Shown here: piece after piece, positions 7,496-14,896 of the stretch
Numbering within the stretch: the stretch's first letter is position 1
How the letters are laid out: every line of letters starts with the position of its first letter
Position numbers and translations under genes: made by a program
The notes under the pieces: model-generated
The model's input: only the letters and a program-made list of their open reading frames with translations
What the model was told of the DNA's origin: nothing
The model's database searches: none
NCBI GenBank assembly: GCA_036741235.1
Contig: DAINSQ010000074.1
Location: 1 to 23,521, forward strand
DNA: 23,521 nt
DNA from: JABWBR01 sp036741235
Lineage (GTDB): Bacteria > Bacteroidota > Bacteroidia > Chitinophagales > Saprospiraceae
Direction: 5' to 3'

Positions 7496-8638
7496 TCAGA
7501 CCTCACTAATATGTTGTTCTTTATAAAAAGCGGAAGGCGTCAGGCCCGTTTTCTTTTTAAAAACGGCATTGAAGGTAGCTTTTGAATTAAAACCTGCTTC
7601 CAGCGCCAGGGCCAGGAGCGTCAGATGGGAATTGACGGGGTCGGCGGCCAGGCGTTTAAAGGCTTCAATACGATAGTCGTTGACAAAATCGTAGAAGGTC
7701 TTTCCTATATAATTATTGAGCACTTCGGAGACATATTGCTTATTGGATTGCAGCCGGTCGGTGAGGTCTTTTAAAGTCAACTCGCTGTTTAAATACAAAT
7801 GCTCCTCTTCCATGAGTTTTTTCAACTGTCCAGCCATGGTCTCCTGTGTAGCGTTGTCGAGGCGGGAGGTCGGCGCTTCTTCCACGGTTTCATCTTCTGC
7901 GGCAGGATATTCTTCTGCAGAAAAAAGTACAGGATGCGCTATGGCCTGGTATGCCGTCCAGTAAATGAGCACGACAACGCCTAAAAAATGATAAGGATAC
8001 AATGCCGACAAAAAGGGCCAATCCAGTTTTTTAGCATAAAAAACAAAAACGCCGACAACAGTAATAGAAAAAGTGATATACAAAAAGCGCCGCAGCCACA
8101 ACAGTCGAACTTCAGCCAGATTGGAAAAAAAATTGGGTATACGGTGTTCGTGCCGGTGATATACCCTGATGCAAAGCCCGAAGAAGATAATATGGATGAA
8201 ATTGGTAAGCTGGTTGAGCAGGCCGAAGTCGTCTTGCACCGACAATTCCCAATTGCCCAGGTAGGCCCTTTTGTCTGCCGCCGATTGGAGATAATAGGGC
8301 AATTGCACCACCAACCAAACCAAAAAAGGCAGAAAGTACAGCAGTTCTTTTTTTTGAAAAGCCGGCGCGATATGGGTAAGCCGGCGCACGTAGATCAAGG
8401 TCAGCGGGCCATATAACACGGGGATCAGCCAGGTGAGGTGGCTGAGATGCGGGAAACGCATAAAAAAATCGCGCTCATCAAAAGCAACCAGCGTGAGGTG
8501 GATAGTGAGCAGGAAAAGCAGGAAAGCAAAAATTCGGTTGGCTTCTCTATTCACCGGGCGGGTCCAAAGCAGCAAAGCCAGGATGGCGCCCTGTGCGGCG
8601 CCGGCCAGTAAAGCCAGCTTGAGTAATGAAAATGACAT
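7496..8638 (-). CDS. AraC-family transcriptional regulator with seven-helix membrane input domain
   Basis: A 380-residue membrane-bound regulator. Residues 1-245 hold seven hydrophobic helices (first SLLKLALLAGAAQGAILALL, last YHFLGVVVLIYWTAYQAI). An acidic linker follows at about 245-275. The C-terminal 100 residues are a double helix-turn-helix of the AraC type (LTLKDLTDRLQSNKQYVSEV, then ALEAGFNSKATFNAVFKKKT-GLTPSAFY). This one-component layout is common in Bacteroidota: a ligand or membrane state sensed by the helices alters DNA binding. It is the third gene of the run, 12 bp after the four-helix protein gene, and precedes two envelope genes that are its most likely targets. The ligand is unknown. 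Confidence 0.93.
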   Translation of the reverse strand: MSFSLLKLALLAGAAQGAILALLLWTRPVNREANRIFAFLLFLLTIHLTLVAFDERDFFMRFPHLSHLTWLIPVLYGPLTLIYVRRLTHIAPAFQKKELLYFLPFLVWLVVQLPYYLQSAADKRAYLGNWELSVQDDFGLLNQLTNFIHIIFFGLCIRVYHRHEHRIPNFFSNLAEVRLLWLRRFLYITFSITVVGVFVFYAKKLDWPFLSALYPYHFLGVVVLIYWTAYQAIAHPVLFSAEEYPAAEDETVEEAPTSRLDNATQETMAGQLKKLMEEEHLYLNSELTLKDLTDRLQSNKQYVSEVLNNYIGKTFYDFVNDYRIEAFKRLAADPVNSHLTLLALALEAGFNSKATFNAVFKKKTGLTPSAFYKEQHISEV

Positions 8639-8650
8639 TCCGCCTCCCTG

Positions 8651-9268
8651 TTATTGCACTTCGTATTCCAATTCTGATTTAATCCGCCGGAGTTCGGCGA
8701 CCTGCCGTCCTATGGTGGCGTTCATATATTTTTTTGTAAAAAATACAATCAGCCAGCAAATCCCAATGCCGAGAGGCGCCGCGATGGCCCACATCTTCCA
8801 CGACAACAATACCGCGGGCCAGGGTGCGCCGCCTTCGACAGCGCCGATGAAAAATCCGGAGATATAACCCAACGGCAACAACGCGCCTACCAGCCATACC
8901 ACATGGCGTATATACGATTGCAAAATAACAATCTGTTCGTCGAGGGCCCCCAATACCGGTTTTTCGTGGATGTGCCGCATGCGCCGCCACAGCCAGTAAT
9001 AGGGGTAGCAGCCTGCTACCAGTGCTACAGTAATAACCAATAAGAAAAAGAAGGGCTGGGAGGTGTAATTCCATGTGCCGATAGCCGCTACAACGGCAAT
9101 GGCGAGCCCGGCGACAAATTCGATCAAAATGATGCGCTTCACCTTGTCGAGTATGCTGCGCGAGCGGCTGCGAGCCATCGCCAATACCTCGTCGCTCATT
9201 TGCCGGTAGTAATAACCGGCAGCGGCTTCATTGTCTTTCCATATTGATAATAGATCCTGCTCTTCCAT
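8651..9268 (-). CDS. Four-helix membrane protein, probable partner of the adjacent ECF sigma factor
   Basis: A 205-residue protein starting 9 bp after the ECF sigma gene. The first 48 residues are soluble (LLSIWKDNEAAAGYYYRQMS, then a basic stretch). Four hydrophobic helices follow: about 49-70 (FVAGLAIAVVAAIGTW), 74-95 (FFFLLVITVALVAGCYPYYW), 119-140 (WLVGALLPLGYISGFFIGAV) and 152-175 (MWAIAAPLGIGICWLIVFF). The chain ends in a charged tail. The position right behind a sigma gene and the soluble N-terminal segment suggest an anti-sigma role, but no anti-sigma motif is visible and the multi-span layout is not the classical one. I do not recognise a family. Confidence 0.72.
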   Translation of the reverse strand: MEEQDLLSIWKDNEAAAGYYYRQMSDEVLAMARSRSRSILDKVKRIILIEFVAGLAIAVVAAIGTWNYTSQPFFFLLVITVALVAGCYPYYWLWRRMRHIHEKPVLGALDEQIVILQSYIRHVVWLVGALLPLGYISGFFIGAVEGGAPWPAVLLSWKMWAIAAPLGIGICWLIVFFTKKYMNATIGRQVAELRRIKSELEYEVQ

Positions 9269-9277
9269 GGTGAATTG

Positions 9278-9799
9278 TTATTCTTCCTGCCAGGCCCCGG
9301 GCCATTCTTCGTTTTCGAGTAGCAATTGCTGCAATTTTTTTTTGATGCGATGAATTTTTACGCCTACCAAATTGGCGGAAACACCCAGAATTGTCGCTAT
9401 GTCTTCATAGCTCTTTTCGTCAAGATATAGCAATATGACGGCTCTCTCGTCTTTGTCAAGGCGACTGATGCAATCGTATAACAGATCAATTCGTTGTTGC
9501 CTGGCTTGAGCCGCGCCGATACCGTCGTCGACCACCACCGGAAAATATTCGTCGCCCCGCAGTACCGCCTGCTGCCGGCGCTGCTTTTTCTGGAATGATA
9601 ACGCGGTATTTAAGGCAATGCGATACAGCCAGGTAGACAACTGCGCCTCCCCCCGAAAGTCAGGCAACGCGCGCCATACCTGCACCAGCATCTCCTGATA
9701 CAAGTCGCGCATATCTTCCTGCTCCGGAGCGTATGAACGGGCTATTTTGTATAAAATACCGTTGTGACGCGCTATCAATTCCTTGAACTGTTGCTCCAC
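9278..9799 (-). CDS. RNA polymerase sigma factor, sigma-70 family, ECF type
   Basis: A 173-residue ECF sigma factor. Region 2 lies at about 12-75 (ARSYAPEQEDMRDLYQEMLV, then FRGEAQLSTWLYRIALNTAL). Region 4 lies at about 110-165 (LDKDERAVILLYLDEKSYED, then IATILGVSANLVGVKIHRIK). It heads a minus-strand run of five closely spaced genes (gaps of 9, 12, 52 and 6 bp), so it may autoregulate its own operon. It is a different paralogue from the sigma factor at 1420, with a different partner. The 176-bp gap to the divergent ABC transporter gene shows no clear TAnnTTTG element on this strand, which fits transcription from a non-housekeeping promoter but does not prove it. Confidence 0.94.
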   Translation of the reverse strand: MEQQFKELIARHNGILYKIARSYAPEQEDMRDLYQEMLVQVWRALPDFRGEAQLSTWLYRIALNTALSFQKKQRRQQAVLRGDEYFPVVVDDGIGAAQARQQRIDLLYDCISRLDKDERAVILLYLDEKSYEDIATILGVSANLVGVKIHRIKKKLQQLLLENEEWPGAWQEE

Positions 9800-9975
9800 G
9801 TTGGGGGCTTTTTATGCGAAGTTAGTTTGCGCCGTCGGCCTTTTATTACAGCAGATGTGATTTTTATCGAAATAAATCGCCGTTTATCGATGGATAGCGT
9901 TTATTGGTGGAAAAAAGTAACCAGCCCCGTAAGAAAAAACCGCCTGCCTTTACTAACCTTGAAAAACCATCAAAT

Positions 9976-10704
9976 ATGCCCGCAATAATAGAAGCACGCA
10001 ATCTGGGAAAGCGCTTTGGCGAGGTGCAGGCCGTGCATGATATGAGTTTTGAAGTTCATCCAGGCGAGATTGTCGGGCTGCTCGGCCCCAATGGCGCCGG
10101 CAAAAGCACTACGCTGCGCATGCTGTCGGGGCTCTTGTCTCCGAGCGCCGGCGAAGCGTTTATCAACCGGCACTCGGTGCAACAAGAACCCCTGCTCGCC
10201 CGCCGTGCACTGGGTTTTCTTACCGGCGATATGGATTTGTACCGGCGATTAACGCCAGTAGAACTTCTCGCGTATTTCGGGCAACTCTACGAAGTGCCTC
10301 AATCTGTGCTTCAAAATCGCATTGCAGAACTAATAGACGCCTTCGGCATCAGCGATTTTAAGGATAAGCAGTGCGAAAAATTGTCTACCGGCCAAAAACA
10401 ACGGGTTTCTATTGCCCGGACGCTAGTGCACGACCCCGCTGTGGTGGTACTTGATGAGCCCACTACAGGCCTTGATATTATGGCCAGCGAATTTATCCTT
10501 CAATTTATCCGCCGTATGGCCAAGGAAAACGGCAAAGCCATCATATTCTCTACCCATCACCTTGACGAAGTTGAGCGCCTGTGCGACCGGGTAGTGATTA
10601 TTCATAAAGGCCGACTGCAACACAACGGCGATATCAATTCGGCCCTCGCCGCTACTAATCAGGCCCGGCTGGCCGATGCGTTTTTTAATCTGGTTAATGT
10701 ATGA
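9976..10704 (+). CDS. ABC transporter ATP-binding protein, NatA-like
   Basis: The ATPase subunit (242 residues) of an ABC-2 type exporter. All motifs are present: Walker A in GPNGAGKST, signature LSTGQKQR, Walker B with catalytic Glu in VVVLDEP, D-loop TTGLD, and switch His in FSTHHLDEV. Start ATG 9976 is preferred over an upstream in-frame TTG at 9904, because MPAIIEARNLGKRFG is the usual beginning of the fold and the extra 24 residues are basic and unlike the family. The partner permease follows after a 229-bp repeat array. The stop codon TGA (10702-10704) lies inside the first unit of that array. Similarity to NatA suggests a sodium or drug efflux exporter; the substrate is not shown. Confidence 0.93.
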   Translation: MPAIIEARNLGKRFGEVQAVHDMSFEVHPGEIVGLLGPNGAGKSTTLRMLSGLLSPSAGEAFINRHSVQQEPLLARRALGFLTGDMDLYRRLTPVELLAYFGQLYEVPQSVLQNRIAELIDAFGISDFKDKQCEKLSTGQKQRVSIARTLVHDPAVVVLDEPTTGLDIMASEFILQFIRRMAKENGKAIIFSTHHLDEVERLCDRVVIIHKGRLQHNGDINSALAATNQARLADAFFNLVNV

Positions 10705-10930
10705 AAGGTTATGAGGGGTTATGAAGGGTTATGAAAGGTTATGAGGGGTTATGAAAGGTTATGAGGGGTTATGAAGGGTTATGAGGGGTTATGAAAGTAT
10801 AGACCCTCATACCCCTTCATCAACCCTCATACCCCCTCATCAACCCCCATAACCCTTCATCAACCCTCATACCCCCTCATCAACCCTCATAACCCTTCAT
10901 CAACCCTCATAACCCTTCATCAACCCTTAA
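10701..10930. repeat. Array B: large inverted decamer array between the ABC transporter genes
   Basis: The left arm (10701-10800) is ten decamers of the form ATGARRGGTT in exact 10-bp register. The right arm (10801-10930) is about thirteen C-rich decamers, largely arranged as 20-bp pairs of the form CATCAACCCT plus CATAACCCTT or CATACCCCCT. The arms are complementary: 10771-10787 pairs perfectly over 17 bp with 10884-10900, and again with 10904-10920. The first unit supplies the stop codon of the ATPase gene, and the permease gene starts 3 bp after the last unit. It is the same repeat family as array A, 8 kb away, with the same G-arm-then-C-arm order. Confidence 0.93.
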
Positions 10931-10933
10931 CAC

Positions 10934-12163
10934 ATGCGTACCTCCATCATCTCCACCATTTTTCGCAAAGAAATTCGCGAAGTATTGCGCGACAAGCGCA
11001 CCTTATATCTCGTCATCTTGTTGCCGTTTTTTCTGTATCCGGCTTTATTTTTCTTCATTGGCAAAGTGGGGCAAAGCCAGGCCGACAAGATGCAGCAAGA
11101 AAAAGTGACGGTATTGATTGAACCGGCGCTGGAGCAGACGCCGATACCTGCGTTGATCGGCAGTGATACTAACTTTATAGTGCAAGTGCAGGCATTTGAC
11201 GCATCTACATTAAGTGAAGAGAAACAAACAATTGGCATCAAAATAGCAGGCGACTACGCTGCCGGCCTCGCCGCCAATGAATCGGTGATACTGTACCTTG
11301 TTGGCGATTTCTCGAAAGACCTGCTCGACGGTCGTAAGCAGGTATTGACCGGGCTGCTCAACAAGCTCAACCAATCGCTGCTCGAGACTCGATTGCAAGA
11401 GGTGAAATTGCCGCCTACCTTTGCGCAACCCCTGCTGGTGCAGGAAGAAGACCTGGCCAAGCCAAGCCAGCGAATCGGCAAAGTACTGGGCGCCTACGCT
11501 CCTATGCTACTGATGTTGTTCATCTTTACTGGTTGTATATACATCGCTATTGATATTACCGCTGGCGAGAAAGAGCGGCGCACCCTTCAAACGCTGTTTA
11601 CAGCCCCGGTAAACGTGCGGGAGATCATCGCAGGTAAATTCCTGGCGGTGGCCTGCGTAGGTCTTGCCTCCGCCCTGATGAACCTGTTCAGTCTGGTGTT
11701 TGCCGTATTGTTGCAGGCCAAACTCATGGGCGGCAATGTTAGCGCTATTTCGCTGGCTGTTAGTACCCAGGGCTGGTTATGGCTGATTTTGCTGATAGTT
11801 TTGTCTACGGTCTTCCTGGCAGCGCTCAGTATGGCGGTATCGCTGCTGGCCAATTCGTACAAAGAATCGCAGAGCTACGTGTCGCCCCTCATGATGTTGG
11901 TGCTCATCCCCGCCGTGATGGCCCAGATGCCCGGCATGGAACTAACCATGACTACCGCCCTGGTACCCGTACTCAATATCTGCCTGGCCATCGGCGCTAT
12001 TTTCAAAGGCGCATTCAGCCTGCCCGCAATGGGATTGGTCGTGTTTTTCGCCCTGTTATACGGATTGCTTGCACTGTACCTGGCTTCGCTGGTATTTGGC
12101 AATGAAAATGTAGTGACCGGAGAAAAAGTGAATTGGAAGCAATTGTTGAGCAAGAAGGCATAA
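10934..12163 (+). CDS. ABC-2 type exporter permease, NatB-like
   Basis: A 409-residue membrane subunit partnering the upstream ATPase. A short cytosolic amphipathic segment (FRKEIREVLRDKRTLYLVIL) leads into TM1 at about 27-48. A large extracytoplasmic loop spans about 50-185, and five or six further helices start near residue 190. The conserved cytosolic segment GEKERRTLQTLFTAPV is typical of the NatB/ABC-2 group. The order ATPase then permease is canonical, but the 229-bp inverted array between them is not. The start ATG is 3 bp after the array. The gene ends 18 bp from the convergent TPR gene, with no visible terminator. The substrate is unknown; NatB homology suggests Na+ or drug efflux. 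Confidence 0.92.
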   Translation: MRTSIISTIFRKEIREVLRDKRTLYLVILLPFFLYPALFFFIGKVGQSQADKMQQEKVTVLIEPALEQTPIPALIGSDTNFIVQVQAFDASTLSEEKQTIGIKIAGDYAAGLAANESVILYLVGDFSKDLLDGRKQVLTGLLNKLNQSLLETRLQEVKLPPTFAQPLLVQEEDLAKPSQRIGKVLGAYAPMLLMLFIFTGCIYIAIDITAGEKERRTLQTLFTAPVNVREIIAGKFLAVACVGLASALMNLFSLVFAVLLQAKLMGGNVSAISLAVSTQGWLWLILLIVLSTVFLAALSMAVSLLANSYKESQSYVSPLMMLVLIPAVMAQMPGMELTMTTALVPVLNICLAIGAIFKGAFSLPAMGLVVFFALLYGLLALYLASLVFGNENVVTGEKVNWKQLLSKKA

Positions 12164-12181
12164 AAGGCATAATACGATGTC

Positions 12182-13594
12182 TCAACCATCCAACGGCTTG
12201 TAGGCAGCAATCAAGCCCAATACTTCGGGGTCGCTTTCCAGCAATGGGTTGAGTTCGAAAAGCGTGGTATGCTCTTCGTATTCTTCTTCCAGCGCTTCGT
12301 GCAGCAATGCCATTGCCTCGCGCCTTTTGCCGAGCCGGAACAGGCAGGCCACGCGGCCATAAAGCAGCGAAGTGCCCGCAGCCGACTCTTCCGCTTCTTC
12401 CAAAATGTCTAGCGCCTCGCGGGCATGGTCTATTTCGAGCAGGAAGGCGGCGTATTGAAGCCAAAAGCGATCTGATTCGGGGGCCAGCGTGGTGGCTTTG
12501 TGGAAGGCCTCCTGTGCTTTGTCGTATTCTTTCAGGTGCATCAGGGCCTCGGCCAGCGCGGCAAAATAGTCCTCCTGACGGTCTTCAATGCTGATGGCTT
12601 TGTGGTAGCATTTTACCGCGCTACGCCATTTGCCCTCAGCGGCATAACACTCTCCGATATGGAAATGAACTTCGTCGTTGAGCGGATCGAAATGCAGGGC
12701 GCGATGATAAAAATCGCGGGCGGACAGGTAATTCTGAAGGTTTTGATAACATTGCCCGATACACAACAATACCTCGCTGTCGGGCTCGAAATTTTCGAGA
12801 ATTTCGGTGTAGTATTTTAATGCCTTGTTGTATTGTTTTAACTCAAAACACAGCTCGGCACAGTCGCGATAGGCAAATTCAAAATCTTCATTGATAACAA
12901 AAGCGTATTCGTAAGCGTCGATGGCCTCTTCGTAAAGTCCCTGATAAGCATAGGCATGCCCCAAATTGTACCAGGCCAAAAAGGCGTACGGATCGTTGTT
13001 GATCACTTCCTCCAGCATGGGAATGCTCTCTTCGTACTTGCGGGTGAGGTCAACAGCGAGCCAAAGCCGTTCCAACGCCTCGAGATTGCCCGGGAACGTT
13101 TGCAAAGCCGCTTTGAGCGCATAAAACATACGCTCGTATTCTTCTTCGTATTCGTAAACGATGGCTTCTACGAGCAGAATATCGCTGAGGTCTTCGCCTT
13201 CTGCATTCGCCTTGGCAGCCTCCAGCAAATCAAGCGCTTCTTCCGAGCGATCGATATAAGTAAGCGCTTCTGCGCGCAGTAGTCTGATTTCTAATTCATT
13301 GGGAGCAAAAACTTCTGCCTGCTCAAGTACGTCAAGCGCCATGTACTCCCGGCGTAAATCTATCAGTAACTGTGCTTTTTTGATGTAAAAATCGACGGAA
13401 AAACCATGATGGCTCAAGGCGTGGTCAGTCACTTCGAGGGCGCGGTCCAGTTGCTCTTCTTTTTCGTAATAAGTGATCAACTGGGCATATGTTTTTTCAT
13501 CAAAAAAGAAGTTGGACCCCGTTTTTGATATCAATTCGTATTCGGCAACCAGATCTTGTATCCACTGGCTATTGTCATCGCTGTTATAACGCAT
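12182..13594 (-). CDS. Tetratricopeptide repeat (TPR) protein
   Basis: A 470-residue acidic, soluble protein made of about ten to twelve TPR units spaced at 34 residues. Clear examples are AWYNLGHAYAYQGLYEEAID, VHFHIGECYAAEGKWRSAVK and YFAALAEALMHLKEYDKAQE. It has no signal peptide or membrane helix, so it is probably a cytosolic protein-protein scaffold. No catalytic domain is attached. Proteins of this size and layout are widespread in Bacteroidota, with roles not known to me. It faces the exporter gene convergently, and its own promoter candidate lies about 80 bp upstream. TPR identity is certain; the partner is unknown. Confidence 0.93.
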   Translation of the reverse strand: MRYNSDDNSQWIQDLVAEYELISKTGSNFFFDEKTYAQLITYYEKEEQLDRALEVTDHALSHHGFSVDFYIKKAQLLIDLRREYMALDVLEQAEVFAPNELEIRLLRAEALTYIDRSEEALDLLEAAKANAEGEDLSDILLVEAIVYEYEEEYERMFYALKAALQTFPGNLEALERLWLAVDLTRKYEESIPMLEEVINNDPYAFLAWYNLGHAYAYQGLYEEAIDAYEYAFVINEDFEFAYRDCAELCFELKQYNKALKYYTEILENFEPDSEVLLCIGQCYQNLQNYLSARDFYHRALHFDPLNDEVHFHIGECYAAEGKWRSAVKCYHKAISIEDRQEDYFAALAEALMHLKEYDKAQEAFHKATTLAPESDRFWLQYAAFLLEIDHAREALDILEEAEESAAGTSLLYGRVACLFRLGKRREAMALLHEALEEEYEEHTTLFELNPLLESDPEVLGLIAAYKPLDG

Positions 13595-13671
13595 CTTTTG
13601 TGCTTGTGCAATTTCTGGATAAATATACGCCCAACTGAGGCAAAAGTTCCAGTATTTACAGCATTATAACG

Positions 13672-13699
13672 CAAATTTAAGGAAACGGTATCATTCCAA
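13672..13699 (-). promoter_or_regulatory. Candidate Bacteroidota promoter for the TPR gene
   Basis: On the minus strand, TTG (13699-13697) is followed after 17 bp by TAAATTTG (13679-13672), an exact match to the TAnnTTTG -7 element of the Bacteroidota housekeeping promoter, with an accepted -33 spacing. Transcription would start about 70 bp before the TPR start codon at 13594. The rest of the 182-bp gap 13595-13776 is A/T-rich, with only a weak AT inverted repeat at 13718-13750. Confidence 0.62.
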
Positions 13700-13776
13700 C
13701 CGGGAAAGGTTTACTTTTTTATAATATGCTATTTTTTAATAAATTATAAACTCAAATATGTGGTAAGCCCGGTTCC

Positions 13777-14880
13777 TCAAATCCTCGCCTCACGCCCTTC
13801 ATCTATACCAAAAACCACCGTTTTGACGCATCGGCTAATACTGCCGTCGGGATACCGGGTTTCGAGTACAAGTCGTTGAGCTGAAGGTTGTTCAAATACT
13901 TCTTTCATGTCTCTGATACCGGCTACGGGTACCTGGCGGGCATGGCATTGTTCAAGCAGTTCATCTCGATTAAAAGCTTTGACGGCTTGCGCCAGGCGGT
14001 TATTGAGTTCGCTCCGGTTGGCAACCCGGGCTGCGTTATTGTTGAATCGTTCATCGACGCATAATGCCCCGAGTTGCAACACGTCTAGCAGTTGCCTGAA
14101 CTGCCTGTCGGTGCCAACGGCCATTACTACCGGTTTGCCATCAGCGCAGTAATAAATATCGCCATAAGGGGCAATATTGGGATGCTGCGAGCCCATGCGT
14201 TGCGGAATATGGCCGGCGGTGAGCCAATTGGCGGCCTGATTGGCGAGTGAAGCTATGGCGGAGGCTAATAAAGAGGTGCTAACCAGACTACCCCGGCCGG
14301 TACGTTCGCGTTGAAGCAGCGCTACCAGCACTCCTTCTTTGAGTTGGTGAGCAGCCAGCAGGTCGATGAGCGCTACCGGCATCTTAACCGGCTCCCGGTC
14401 CGGCTCGCCGGTCATGTACAAAAATCCGGCTTCGGCCTGAAGCACGACGTCGAAGGCGGGCAGGTCGCTATTTTCGTCGAAAGCATGAAGTTGGGCGTAG
14501 ATCAGCCCGGGATGAACGGCGCTGAGCGATTCATAATCCATACCCAGGCGCTTCGCCGCTTCTGTTTTGAAATTGGAAATGACGATATCAGCTGTTTGGA
14601 TCCATTGTAGTGCCTGCTGCCTGTCTTCTTCTACCTCGAGATTAAGTAATATAGCTTCTTTGCCCCAGTTGATACTGTGGTAATAAGCAGAGGTGGGCGA
14701 CTGCGGGTCTTCGCTGGGTAATTTCCAGCCGCGCGTCATATCGCCGCCGGTTTTTTTATTTTCGATTTTGATCACCTCGGCGCCTAATTCGGCAAAAAAC
14801 ATGCCTACGGCGGGGCCCGCAAGTACGCTGGCGAGTTCCACTACGCGAAGCCCTTCGAAGAAGCGGTTAAGGGTAGCCAT
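13777..14880 (-). CDS. Class III CoA-transferase (CaiB/BaiF family)
   Basis: A 367-residue enzyme that would move CoA between organic acids through an aspartyl-CoA thioester. Family marks are the N-terminal LRVVELASVLAGP and FFAELGAEVIKIE, the middle segment FDVVLQAEAGFLYMTGEP, and D173 in VALIDLLAAHQLKEG, which aligns with the catalytic Asp (D169) of formyl-CoA transferase. The length is slightly short of the usual 390-430. Substrates cannot be assigned. The gene begins 16 bp after the stop of dacB on the same strand, so the two are likely co-transcribed even though their functions differ. No terminator is visible after its stop. Confidence 0.9.
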   Translation of the reverse strand: MATLNRFFEGLRVVELASVLAGPAVGMFFAELGAEVIKIENKKTGGDMTRGWKLPSEDPQSPTSAYYHSINWGKEAILLNLEVEEDRQQALQWIQTADIVISNFKTEAAKRLGMDYESLSAVHPGLIYAQLHAFDENSDLPAFDVVLQAEAGFLYMTGEPDREPVKMPVALIDLLAAHQLKEGVLVALLQRERTGRGSLVSTSLLASAIASLANQAANWLTAGHIPQRMGSQHPNIAPYGDIYYCADGKPVVMAVGTDRQFRQLLDVLQLGALCVDERFNNNAARVANRSELNNRLAQAVKAFNRDELLEQCHARQVPVAGIRDMKEVFEQPSAQRLVLETRYPDGSISRCVKTVVFGIDEGREARI

Positions 14881-14896
14881 GATATTGGGTAAAAAG

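Noticed and set aside
7988..8416. 142-residue plus-strand ORF within the AraC regulator gene
   Set aside because: Antisense to the membrane helices of a confident gene; low-complexity, charged translation with no fold signature.
9904..9975. Upstream TTG start extending the ABC ATPase by 24 residues
   Set aside because: The extension is basic and proline-rich and unlike the family, while ATG 9976 begins exactly at the usual N-terminal strand.
10701..10930. CRISPR array or integron attC site
   Set aside because: Units are contiguous 10-mers without unique spacers, arms are inverted to each other, and no cas or integrase genes are nearby.
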